Origin: DASRLE01 sp963825315
GTDB lineage: Bacteria; Verrucomicrobiota; Verrucomicrobiia; Limisphaerales; Palsa-1400
Direction: 5' to 3'
Assembly (NCBI GenBank): GCA_963825315.1
Contig: CAWGST010000001.1
Location: 2,294,001 to 2,358,000, forward strand
DNA: 64,000 bases
Positions 17,916-25,851 of the stretch are shown in pieces (position 1 is the first letter of the stretch; each line of letters begins with the position of its first letter). The notes below the pieces were generated by a model, which saw only the letters and a program-made list of their open reading frames with translations, was not told the DNA's origin and searched no databases. Both the position numbers and the translations under genes were made by a program.

Positions 17916-18389
17916 TTAAAATGGGACGTCGTCTTCCTCGACAGGCGGAGCCTCCCCTTCAGGCCCTTCCGACGGTTTGGCCGCCGGGGGCGGCGCCGGG
18001 CGCGCGGCGGGCCGGCGGGGGGCGTCCGGACTGGGCGGATCGCCGCTGTCAGGCCCCTTGGAATCAATGAATGAAAAGCCTTCCAGATGGACCTTGAGCT
18101 TGCTTTGCTTTTGATGCGTGTTTTTATCTTCCCAAGTATCCAGCCGCAACCGCCCTTCCACCAGGATCGGACGGCCCTTGCGCATGTATTGGGCGATGAC
18201 TTCCGCCTGCCGGCTAAAGGCGTCCACATCCACAAAGCACACTTCCTCCTTGGTTTCTCCCGCTTCGGTTTTCCAGGTGCGATTGATGGCGAGGCCAAAC
18301 TTGGCGATGGCGGTGCCTTTGGGCGTGTAGCGCAATTCAGGATCGCGGGTCAGGTTGCCCGCCAGGATGACTTTGTTGAAGCTGGCCAT
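17916..18389 (-). CDS. ssb: Single-stranded DNA-binding protein
   Basis: A 157-residue SSB. The OB fold spans about residues 1-108 (SFNKVILAGNLTRDPELRYTP; FVDVDAFSRQAEVIAQYMRKGRPILVEGRL). A Pro/Ala-rich flexible linker follows, and the protein ends in EEDDVPF, the acidic tip that recruits repair and replication partners. The position between rpsF and rplI is the classic rpsF-ssb-(rpsR)-rplI order, here without rpsR. It coats single-stranded DNA as a tetramer. Confidence 0.95.
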   Translation of the reverse strand: MASFNKVILAGNLTRDPELRYTPKGTAIAKFGLAINRTWKTEAGETKEEVCFVDVDAFSRQAEVIAQYMRKGRPILVEGRLRLDTWEDKNTHQKQSKLKVHLEGFSFIDSKGPDSGDPPSPDAPRRPAARPAPPPAAKPSEGPEGEAPPVEEDDVPF

Positions 18390-18397
18390 AAACGGGA

Positions 18398-18712
18398 TTA
18401 TTTGGGTTCGGGTTTGACCACGGGCGCGGGCGCGAGGGTGAAGAGGACGCGGAAAATCTCTTCGTTGGCCGCAAAACGATGGCGCAAGTGGGCGACGATC
18501 TCCGGCGCGCCTTCAAAAACATAATTGACGTAAAAGCCCGAGCTGTGCTTGCGGTCCGCCACGCGCGCGAACGCTTTTTTGTCCATCTTCTGCACGGTTT
18601 CGACCTTGCCGCCCGCGGAGGAAATCTCGGTGGAGATTTTGTCAATGGTGTCTTTGAGGACCTCTTCCTTGGCGGCGGCGTTTAATATGAACAAACCTTC
18701 GTAACGTTTCAC
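18398..18712 (-). CDS. rpsF: 30S ribosomal protein bS6
   Basis: A 104-residue bS6, the usual length. It starts MKRYEGLFILNAAAKEEVLKD, the conserved N-terminal strand, and contains KKAFARVADRKHSSGFYVNYVFEG, matching the bS6 core that packs against bS18 in the small subunit platform. It overlaps the pth stop by four bases and precedes ssb by eight, so it is within one operon. No rpsR gene is seen in the window. Confidence 0.95.
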   Translation of the reverse strand: MKRYEGLFILNAAAKEEVLKDTIDKISTEISSAGGKVETVQKMDKKAFARVADRKHSSGFYVNYVFEGAPEIVAHLRHRFAANEEIFRVLFTLAPAPVVKPEPK

Positions 18713-19317
18713 AAGTTTCCTTTTTTCGGCGGAGCCGTCACGGCTCCGTTAAATTGATTCATCGCTTCTTTGATTCCGGCGCTCCGCCAGCATTCCACCT
18801 GCCGGCCGGCCCGCGCCAGAACTTCTTCCACTATTTCCCGTTCCCCGGCCGTAAAGCGGCCCAGGACATAATCTGTTATTTGCCGGTCATCATCGGCCCG
18901 CCGCCCGATGCCCAATCGCAACCGCGGATATTCCCGCGTGGCCAATTGCCGCTCGATCGATTCCAGCCCGTGATGGCCCCCGCTGCTGCCTTTGGCCCTG
19001 AGCCGGATTTGCCCCAGCGGCAAGTCCGCGTCATCGGCCACGATCAACATTCTTTCGGCCGGCAACTGATAAAACCGGGCCAAGGCCCCGACCGCCCCGC
19101 CGCTGGCATTCATAAATGTCTGCGGCTGGCACAAAATAATCTTTTGCCCCGCCTGTTCCAACCGGGCCAGGCGGGCGTTGAATTTCCTCTCCAACTTCCA
19201 CGCCGCCCGCCACCGGGCGGCCAGCCGTTCCACCAACATAAACCCGATATTGTGCCGGGTCCCGGCGTATTCGATGCCGGGGTTTCCCAGCCCCGCGATG
19301 AGAGATAAATTCTCCAA
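18709..19317 (-). CDS. pth: Peptidyl-tRNA hydrolase
   Basis: A 202-residue enzyme that frees stalled peptides from tRNA. It shows the family motifs IAGLGNPGIEYAGTRHNIGFMLVERLA (catalytic Asn and His), QPQTFMNASGGAVGALARFY, and VADDADLPLGQIRLRAKGSSGGHHGLESI with the catalytic Asp. The start at 19317 (MENLSLIAGLGNPG) fits the family. The neighbouring rplY reading frame runs into the start of this gene only because its tail is frameshifted. The rplY-pth-rpsF order is common in bacteria. Confidence 0.95.
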   Translation of the reverse strand: MENLSLIAGLGNPGIEYAGTRHNIGFMLVERLAARWRAAWKLERKFNARLARLEQAGQKIILCQPQTFMNASGGAVGALARFYQLPAERMLIVADDADLPLGQIRLRAKGSSGGHHGLESIERQLATREYPRLRLGIGRRADDDRQITDYVLGRFTAGEREIVEEVLARAGRQVECWRSAGIKEAMNQFNGAVTAPPKKGNL

Positions 19318-19332
19318 CGGGTAAAGGGAGCC

Positions 19333-20186
19333 TTACTTCTTCCTCTCCCACTTCTTCCTCGCCTGCCTTTTCGGCGGCGGGAGCGGGTGTCTCGCCCGGC
19401 TTGGCCGCGGCTGTCTCGCCCGGTTTGGCCGCAATTTTTTCGCCGGGTTTGGCGCGGCTTTTCTCCGGCCTTTTCGCCGGGTTTTTCTCCGGCCTTGGCC
19501 TCTGCTTTCTCACCGGGTTTGGCCTCGGCCTCCGCCCCCTCTTCCTTCTTCTCTTTGATCATTTCCACTTCTCCCGTTGGCGCGGTCGCGGCCTCCAGCA
19601 GAGCGGCTTCCTGGGCCTCGCTCACCGGCGCGGCCACGGCCAGGACGGAGATGTGTTTGTCGCCAAGAATTTCCACCCCGGGCGGCGCCTTCATGTCGCC
19701 GATGTGAATGGCCTTGCCGATTTCCAGATGGCTGACGTCGGCCACCAGGACCTCCGGCAAATCCTTGGGCAAGGCGCGAACTTTCAATTTGAACAGAACG
19801 TGTTCCAGCGTGCCGCCGCCGGTTTTGACGCCGAGGGCTTCGCCGGTTGCTTCCACCGGCACCAGGACGGTGACCTTTTCATTCTCGGCCACTTCGTGCA
19901 GATCGACGTGCAGCATCTGGTGGGTCAGGACGTGGTGCTGGATGTCCTGCACCAGGGCCAGCCGTTTGGGCAGGGCGTCGTCCTTGACCGAAAGGTCGAG
20001 CAACACGATTTCAGAGGCGGCGCCGTGCATGACGTCCTGGATGTCCTTGAGATTGAACTCCAGATTTTGCGGCGGATGGTGCCGGCCGTAAATGACGGCG
20101 GGAACACGCCCGGAGGCCCGCAATGTCCTGGCGCCGGCCCGGCGGCCCAAAGTCCGCGGAAAGGCAGTTAAAGCAACAGATTTCAT
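19333..20186 (-). CDS. rplY: 50S ribosomal protein bL25 (Ctc/TL5 type), tail frameshifted
   Basis: Residues 1-90 are the 5S rRNA-binding bL25 domain (RRAGARTLRASGRVPAVIYG) and 95-190 the second beta domain of the Ctc type (DLPEVLVADVSHLEIGKAIHI). A low-complexity tail follows with GEKAEAKAGEKPGEKAGEKP units. Near 19451-19458 the pattern leaves this frame: AKPGEKIAAKPGETAAAKPGE continues one frame over. The original frame stays open to 19110, deep inside pth, with Arg-rich sequence that looks out of frame. A TAA at 19333-19335 just before pth would be the natural end, but reaching it needs two one-base corrections. Sequencing error in this GC-rich repeat is possible. Confidence 0.85.
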
Positions 20187-20226
20187 CTTTTATACCTTAT
20201 ATATGCAAAGACCCCGCAACGCCAGC

Positions 20227-21171
20227 CTAACTGGTGCGCCCCCCTTTGAACTCGAACAGCGATGTCACTGATGAATTGCAGTTGATCCGCTTAATCGCTT
20301 CGCCCAAAAGCGCGGCCACGCTCAGCGTCGTGATCTTCACCCCGTCAATAGCGGGGCGTAGGACAGTATCAGTGGTAATCAATTCGTCAATGTTTGATTT
20401 TCGCAATCGTTCGATTCCCAGATCGTTCAAAATGGCATGGGAGACGCAGGCAATGATCTTTTTGGCCCCCCTTTTCTTCAACAACACCGCGGCATTGACC
20501 AGAGTCCCGGCCGTTTCCGTCAAATCATCCACCATCAAGACATTCCGGCCCCGGATCTCGCCAATGACCGCCATGGCCTCAATATCCGTGGCGCTTTTCC
20601 GTCGTTTGGCCACAATGGCCAGCCCCGTCTCCAGCACCTGCGAATAGGCATGCGCCATTTTCAGCCCCCCCACATCCGGGCTGACCACCACCAAATCGGG
20701 CAGTTGCTTTTTCTTCAAATACTCGTACATCACCGGCGCGGCATACAGATGATCCACCGGAATGTCGAAAAACCCCTGAATCTGCTGGGCGTGCAAGTCC
20801 ATGGTCAACACCCGGCTCGCCCCGGCCGCGACCAGAAGATTGGCCACCAATTTGGCGGTGATCGGCACGCGCGGCTGGTCCTTGCGGTCCTGTCGCGCAT
20901 ACCCGTAAAAGGGCAAAACCGCCGTGATCCTCTTCGCGCTGGCCCGGCGCACCGCATCCATCATGATGAACAATTCCATATAATGATGGTTCGTCGGCGG
21001 CGAAGTGGATTGCACGATGTACACATCCTCCCCGCGCACATTCTCCTCGATCTTGACGAACGTTTCGCCGTCAGGAAAGGTGCTGATGGTGCATTGGGCC
21101 AGCTCCAGGCCGATGGAAGCGACGATGCTCTTGGCCAGCGGCAAATTGGACGTGCCGGAAAAAATTTTCAC
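20227..21171 (-). CDS. prs: Ribose-phosphate pyrophosphokinase (PRPP synthetase)
   Basis: A 314-residue enzyme making PRPP from ribose 5-phosphate and ATP for nucleotide, His and Trp synthesis. It starts at a GTG (MKIFSGTSNLPLAKSIVASIG). Key motifs are the ATP-binding FPDGETFVKIEENVRG, the flexible loop LPFYGYARQDRK, TMDLHAQQIQGFF, and the PRPP loop VLMVDDLTETAGTL at about 216-229. Its normal length and intact motifs suggest a working enzyme. It is the first gene of the run ending in rplI, 40 bases ahead of rplY, a common prs-rplY pairing. Confidence 0.96.
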   Translation of the reverse strand: MKIFSGTSNLPLAKSIVASIGLELAQCTISTFPDGETFVKIEENVRGEDVYIVQSTSPPTNHHYMELFIMMDAVRRASAKRITAVLPFYGYARQDRKDQPRVPITAKLVANLLVAAGASRVLTMDLHAQQIQGFFDIPVDHLYAAPVMYEYLKKKQLPDLVVVSPDVGGLKMAHAYSQVLETGLAIVAKRRKSATDIEAMAVIGEIRGRNVLMVDDLTETAGTLVNAAVLLKKRGAKKIIACVSHAILNDLGIERLRKSNIDELITTDTVLRPAIDGVKITTLSVAALLGEAIKRINCNSSVTSLFEFKGGRTS

Positions 21172-21426
21172 AGTTAATAGTCAATGGGTCGAAAAACCAC
21201 CGCGAAGGCCGTTTGCCCGCGAGCCAGAACTGTAACAACCGCCGCGCCCGGCGCAAGACCAAATTTTCGGGCCGGAAACCGGGCGGCCCTCAATCTGGCA
21301 ACGCCGAACTGGCCGAAGCCCGAAGCGGATTGGCTTATTTTGACCATGTGTAACTAAGTTAATACCGGTTAGGCCGGACTGAGGCTGATTATGTTGCAAG
21401 CTGTTCATTTTAAAGTATTTGCATAG

Positions 21427-21500
21427 ATTTGACGCGCCAGCTTGACCCACCAAACTGGTTTGACCCACCTTGACCCAGTTTGACTGGTCTGACCGCCTGG
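21427..21500 (+). repeat. Degenerate TTTGACCC word array (element C)
   Basis: Six copies of TTGAC or TTTGACCC lie within about 75 bases, with two linked to CCACC. The block resembles elements A (16875) and B (43948) in being a locus-specific word repeated at loose spacing, though it does not share their tail. Confidence 0.5.
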
Positions 21501-21643
21501 ATCCCAACCGGACGGGAAAACGAGCACCAATGGAATGGCCGCGAAAATGCACAAAAGTCGCAATCCCGATACTGAATCGGGACAGTTCTTGAGTCTTTTG
21601 CGTTTTTTGGCGGCAATCTTCAATACTGGATTCCGCAGTCCTA

Positions 21644-21675
21644 GTCGCGCCGCAGCCGCCGCGGCGAAGGCGGAT
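21644..21675 (+). repeat. Dispersed GC-rich repeat copy
   Basis: GTCGCGCCGCAGCCGCCGCG followed by GCGAAGGCGGATCG is close to the copy at 30313-30345 (GTCGCGCCGCCGCCGCTTGG then GCGAAGGCGGAC). It sits between prs and the tam remnant. Confidence 0.5.
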
Positions 21676-22337
21676 CGGCAGGCAATGAACCCTGTTCATG
21701 ATTCCTTTCCTTTCTTCAGTTTTCCATCATCCATTTTCCATTATTCATTAGACGAACTATACAGTTAACATATTCTTTAGTCAACAGATTTTTTAAGGAA
21801 TTTTTAAGAAAACTGTGATTTTTTCAAAAACAGGGTTAATGGCTTGCGCGGGAATGACTTAAGAATAACGCAAAGGGCAAAGACGCCAAGATTTTTGACC
21901 TGCCATCGCTCGGAAGCCATGGCGGGCGGGGCGGGATTAACAAGATTTGCAGGATTTCGGAACGGAAGGAGGAGAATGGATCAGCCAGTGAATGATTTCA
22001 TCCTGTACCTGTCATCCTGTCTCCGTTTTCCATATTTGTTGGTGGAGCGGGCGGGCGAGGCTCATCAGACAAAATGTTCACATGCTCGGAACCGACCCCA
22101 TGTTAATTTTCCGACCCCTTTCTGCGAAACCGCCCCTTTCCGACCCCTTTCTCGCAGCCTAAAACATCTCTCGCAGCATATCCTGGTGTTTCTCCGGCTT
22201 GGCTTCGCGTTGGGCTTTGGCGAAGGGATTCATTTGCGGCGGGCCATCTCGAAGCTGCGCAAAGCAAAGAGCGAACTGGCGAAGGGGCGGGCGAAAAGTC
22301 TGTTTATTGGGAAATGATTGCGGTAAAGTTCGCCGCC

Positions 22338-22774
22338 ATGCCCACTTGGGATGCCGAACAATATCTTCGCTTCAAGGACGAGCGCACACGACCCTGCCGG
22401 GAACTGTGCGGCGCGCGTCGCCGTGGCCGCACCCCGTCGTGTGATTGATCTGGGCTGTGGTCCCGGAAACAGCACAGGCGTCCTGGCTGAACGCTGGCCA
22501 AAGGCTGAATTGACGGGGCTGGACAGCTCGCCGGAGATGATCGCCGCTGCGCGTCGGGCAGCGCCTGGCCTGGATTGGCGCGTGGGTGACATGGCCGCCT
22601 GGGGCGACGAGAAGGGCCAGACGTACGATGTCGTCTTCAGCAGCGCCGCCCTGCAATGGTTGGACGATCACGCGGCGGCATTTCCCAAGCTTTTGAGCCG
22701 CGTTGCCCCTGGAGGGGCGTTGGCCGTGCAGATGCCCGGCAATTACGAGGCCCCCGCCCATTGCCTCATGCGAG
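22338..22774 (+). pseudogene. tam: Trans-aconitate 2-methyltransferase, N-terminal part (frameshifted and IS-interrupted)
   Basis: The first half of a Tam-type SAM methyltransferase. The ATG at 22338 begins MPTWDAEQYLRFKDERTRPC; after 23 codons an extra T at 22407 shifts the frame, and the protein continues as AARVAVAAPRRVIDLGCGPGN (SAM motif I), LDSSPEMIAAARRAAPG, and VVFSSAALQWLDDH. The gene stops making sense at 22774, where an IS1634-like element begins. The rest of the gene resumes at 24787. Removing the element, one copy of the CGAG duplication and the extra T gives an open frame of 261 residues, the normal family length. Confidence 0.88.
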
Positions 22775-24782
22775 CCCGACTTGGCGGATTCGAGGGGGTC
22801 CAGACGCGTAAGTGCTTGAAAATCAACGACCGCATGTTTCAGGTCTTCACTACAGAACTACTCCCGCCCGGCGGCTTCGGGTTGGTGATTTTCGGCGGCG
22901 GCTGGGCTGGCAACTCCAGCTTGAGGCGCTGCAATAATAGTTGGACATCGGTTTCCGGTTGCGTGTACCGGCTCAGTATGACGGTGCGCTCATCGGTCGT
23001 CGGCAGATGCACGTCCAACATTTGAATGGTGGCGAACTTTTCCAGAACCGCCCGCGGGGTCAGGCCCGGAGCCAAGTCGCGCAGGCGCCGACGCAAGGTC
23101 ACATGCAGGCAGTAGGCCAAAAAGGAGATGAAGATGTGGGCTTCGATCCGGCGCTCCAATTGATGGTAAAGGGGACGCAGGCTCAAATCGTCCTTGAGAT
23201 TTTTGAAGGCCGCTTCCACTTCGCTCAGTTGCATGTAAAACTGCCAGAGTTCTTCAGGCGTTCGCCCCGCGATGATGTTGGTGCGCAGCAGGTAACGGCC
23301 TTCGCGTTTGCGCGCCTGGCGCAGTTTGTCTTTGCGCAAAGCAAAGGTCAGTTGGCTGGACCGCGCCGCCACCGCCGTGTGGATCAAGCGCGCGGCGACC
23401 GGATAGTCGTGCAGCGCCGCGCCCAGTTTCTTGAGCAACTCGTCGCGCTTGAGTTTCATCCCTTGCAACTTCTTGAGCCGCTGCCACAGCCCTTTGAGTT
23501 GCCGACGACGCATGGCCCGTTCCTTGTTCACCCGGTCCTGGCTTTCCGCCAGGACGTAGAGTTCCTTTTCTTCCGCCAGCAATTTCACCGACACTCCCTC
23601 CCGCGCCACGTGCCAGGGCAACTGGGCCAGCTTTTGCTCGTATTGACTCAGTCGCCCCCGCGGCGTGCCCACCAGGTATTGCACCGGAGGCGTGGACGCG
23701 CGCATTTGCGCCAAATACTTCTCGGTGGGGATGCCCCGGTCCATCACCCAAATCCGCTCGGCTTGGCCGTACTGGTCCTCGATCTTTTTGAGAAAGTCCG
23801 CCAGCGTCGTCTTGTCGCTGGTGTTGCCGGAGAGAACCTCGTAGGCCAGGGGAAACCCTTCCGGCGTGACGATCAGCGCGATGACCACCTGCACGCAATC
23901 GGGGCGCTTGTCCCGGCTGTAGCCGTAACGGCGCTTGTCCCCTTCGGCAAAAGGCGGATCGCTCTCAAAATAGGTGCTGGTCAAATCGTAGAGCAGAACC
24001 TCGAAACGGGCGTTGAACAAATCCTTCCATCGCCCGGTCAGGTGCGTGAACAACTCCCGCTTGTGCTCCAGCAACCGCTCGTGACATTGGTAGAGCTTGT
24101 GGATGTCGGCCAATTCCAAGTCCGCGCCCAGCAGATCGGCCATCGCGCTGTGCTCAAACCAATGCCGATAGAGCCTCCATTCGCTGCCCGGATCCAAGAG
24201 CCGATAGACCACCAGAATTTGCAGCACCCAATCCCAGCGCGTGCCTTTGCGGCTGGGGGGCAGGCGAGCCGCCCAAAATCGATCCAGCCCCACCTGTTCC
24301 CAGAGCTGGCCTGCCAACCAGCAAGCACCCCACTGCCTGGGCCGATGCAACGAGAGTTGGCTGAGCCGAATCCGCACGATGTCCGCGTCGGCCACCGCCC
24401 CCATCCGATCCTCGGGAAACAACGCCACCGTGCGCGGACGCGCCTGGCCCTCCTGGAAAATCTCGATGGTCTTGCGCCAGGCCTCTTCTTGACTGTCATT
24501 GATCTCGCCCAGGTAAAGCGCGTGCCGCTGCACCACCCGGCCGCTGGCCACCCGCCGGTTTTCCACCAAGCTGTAATACCGATGTTCCTTGCCGTTTTTC
24601 CTTCGCGTCGTATAGCGCAAAAACATAATGGCATCCGATTATGCACATATTTTTAATGTTGGGAATAGGGTGGGTCTTCACTACAGCCCTTTTGGGTTTT
24701 TAAGCAATTAGCGTGCCCGCGTCGTACCAACCACTTGCGCAATAAAAAAAGTTTTTCGGAGGGTCGAATCCGCCAAGTCGGG
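22775..24782 (-). mobile_element. IS1634-like insertion sequence (about 2.0 kb)
   Basis: The element is bounded by perfect 19-base terminal inverted repeats, CCCGACTTGGCGGATTCGA at 22775-22793 and its complement at 24764-24782. A 4-base target duplication, CGAG, flanks it (22771-22774 and 24783-24786). It carries one transposase gene and splits tam. Duplication length is somewhat short for the family, but the tam reading frame confirms the junction exactly. Intact ends and an intact transposase suggest recent insertion. Confidence 0.9.
22839..24626 (-). CDS. IS1634-family DDE transposase
   Basis: A 595-residue transposase, complete. Sequences typical of the IS4-superfamily IS1634 group are visible: LYDLTSTYFESDPPFAEG with the first catalytic Asp (about 217), RIWVMDRGIPTEKYLAQM with the second Asp, and YMQLSEVEAAFKNLKDDLSLRPLYHQLERRIEAHIFI (in parts) holding the catalytic Glu and the YREK-like region. 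The N-terminus (FLRYTTRRKNGKEHRYYSLVENRR) is the family signature. It reads toward the left end of the element. No internal damage is seen. Confidence 0.92.
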   Translation of the reverse strand: MFLRYTTRRKNGKEHRYYSLVENRRVASGRVVQRHALYLGEINDSQEEAWRKTIEIFQEGQARPRTVALFPEDRMGAVADADIVRIRLSQLSLHRPRQWGACWLAGQLWEQVGLDRFWAARLPPSRKGTRWDWVLQILVVYRLLDPGSEWRLYRHWFEHSAMADLLGADLELADIHKLYQCHERLLEHKRELFTHLTGRWKDLFNARFEVLLYDLTSTYFESDPPFAEGDKRRYGYSRDKRPDCVQVVIALIVTPEGFPLAYEVLSGNTSDKTTLADFLKKIEDQYGQAERIWVMDRGIPTEKYLAQMRASTPPVQYLVGTPRGRLSQYEQKLAQLPWHVAREGVSVKLLAEEKELYVLAESQDRVNKERAMRRRQLKGLWQRLKKLQGMKLKRDELLKKLGAALHDYPVAARLIHTAVAARSSQLTFALRKDKLRQARKREGRYLLRTNIIAGRTPEELWQFYMQLSEVEAAFKNLKDDLSLRPLYHQLERRIEAHIFISFLAYCLHVTLRRRLRDLAPGLTPRAVLEKFATIQMLDVHLPTTDERTVILSRYTQPETDVQLLLQRLKLELPAQPPPKITNPKPPGGSSSVVKT

Positions 24783-25136
24783 CGAGAGATGGCGGCCTCC
24801 CAGGCCTGGCGCGATCGCTTCCCGGCGAGCGGCATCCGCGAATGGCACGTCCACGATCTGGCGACTTACCACGACATCATCGCCGCCGCCGCCGCCACGG
24901 TGGACCTTTGGCAGACGGAATACCTGCACATCCTGGCTGATGCCGCCGCCATCGTCGAGTGGTACAAGGGCACGGGTTTGCGGCCTTTTCTGGAGGCGCT
25001 GGCCGACGACGAACAGAGGGCGGATTTCACCGCGCAATACCTTGAACGCATTCGCCGTGCTTATCCCGTCCGCAGCAATGGCCGGGTGATCTTACCCTTC
25101 CGACGATTGTTCTTGATCGCGTATCAGCGGCCCTGA
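24783..25136 (+). pseudogene. tam: Trans-aconitate 2-methyltransferase, C-terminal part
   Basis: The remaining half of the tam gene interrupted by the IS. After the duplicated CGAG, the frame reads REMAASQAWRDRFPASGIREW and ends LPFRRLFLIAYQRP, a standard Tam C-terminus with the YLHILADAAAIVEWYKGTGLRPFL region expected to shape the substrate pocket. The frame and junction fit the left fragment exactly (CGA GAG ATG). On its own it lacks the SAM-binding domain and is not expected to act. Confidence 0.88.
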
Positions 25137-25150
25137 TCCATTAAGCCGGG

Positions 25151-25573
25151 TCAGGCATATGCTTCCGCCAATTCCGCCATTTCCGCCTCCAACTCCAGCT
25201 CCCGGCATAGCGCCAGCGCGTCTCCCACCTGGCGCAGCAATTCGCCGGGGTTCAACGGTTGGATGAGGCCGGCGCGGATGCCATCGGCTTGGAGGGACAA
25301 GGGCATCAGGCGGTGCGGCCTGGGCTTGAGCAGCAGGGTGGGAATGCCGGTCGTGGACGGCAACCGATGCAGGATTTCCTTGACGGTTGAGCCATCCATG
25401 TCGGGCAATGTCGCGTCCAGGACAATCACGTCCGGCGAGACGTTGCGCGCCTGCTTGATCGCCTGCAAACCGGCGTGGGCAAGGAGAACGTCATGACCCG
25501 CCAGAGTCAAAGTCACGGGGAATGATTCCAAAACGTCGCTTTCATGGGCCACCAATAAAATTTGTTTTTTCAT
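25151..25573 (-). CDS. Stand-alone receiver-domain protein, partly degenerate
   Basis: A 140-residue protein consisting of one CheY-like receiver domain. The phosphoacceptor Asp is kept (DVIVLDATLPDMDG, about residue 54), but the acidic pair that binds magnesium is replaced by HES (LLVAHESDV), and the conserved Lys-Pro near the end reads LIQPLNP. It may therefore be a pseudo-receiver that does not accept phosphate normally. It ends with a Glu-rich helix. No kinase lies next to it. It is divergent from the receiver fragment and efflux operon on its right. Confidence 0.75.
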   Translation of the reverse strand: MKKQILLVAHESDVLESFPVTLTLAGHDVLLAHAGLQAIKQARNVSPDVIVLDATLPDMDGSTVKEILHRLPSTTGIPTLLLKPRPHRLMPLSLQADGIRAGLIQPLNPGELLRQVGDALALCRELELEAEMAELAEAYA

Positions 25574-25639
25574 GCCTTTGGATTAGCAGGGCAGAGGACG
25601 GGCGACAACGACGGGAGGGCAAAGATCAGGTTACAGTTT

Positions 25640-25851
25640 GGAGTCATTGTCGGGCAACCCTTGAGAAACTGGATGCCAAAAGACTTGCGCCGCCGCCGGT
25701 CATTATTATCATAGCCCGTCGCAGCCAGCAGGCGGCGGGGCGCGAGGCGGGGGTCGAAGCGGCATTGGAAAAGCCGCTTGATTTTCCGCGCTTGATTCAA
25801 ACCGTCAGCCAGGTTTTGGCCAAAGCAGTGAACTCAAATAATGCCGCATGA
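25640..25851 (+). pseudogene. Receiver-domain C-terminal fragment
   Basis: The plus-strand frame before the efflux operon contains PPPVIIIIARRSQQAAGREAGVEAALEKPLDFPRLIQTVSQVL, which matches the second half of a receiver domain (the beta-4 strand, and EKPLDF as the KP motif at the end of beta-5). The first half with the phosphoacceptor Asp is missing. The frame ends four bases into mdtA (ATGA), so it probably was the gene before it in an operon and lost its 5' part. No start codon can be defended. Confidence 0.5.

Larger units (their letters stand above)
21172..22337. other. Large intergenic region with no supported gene
   Basis: About 1.2 kb without a convincing gene on either strand. It contains a TTTGACCC word array (21427-21500), a dispersed GC-rich repeat (21644-21675), an AT-rich stretch with TCCATTTTCCATTATTCATT (21721-21800), and tandem CCGACCCCTTTC words (about 22103-22155). 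A minus-strand frame ending near 22167 with a Lys/Glu-rich end might be a gene remnant, but has no identifiable family. No tRNA cloverleaf was found. Confidence 0.6.

Noticed and set aside
21844..22317. 157-codon plus-strand frame in the prs/tam gap
   Set aside because: It runs through word-repeat sequence and has no recognisable domain.
21172..22337. tRNA or other structured RNA gene in the prs upstream region
   Set aside because: I could not find a cloverleaf with a T loop (GTTCRA) and matching acceptor stem on either strand. A covariance-model scan would settle this.
22941..24656. 571-codon plus-strand frame opposite the IS1634-like transposase
   Set aside because: It is an antisense shadow; the minus strand has a complete transposase with catalytic residues and matching element ends.
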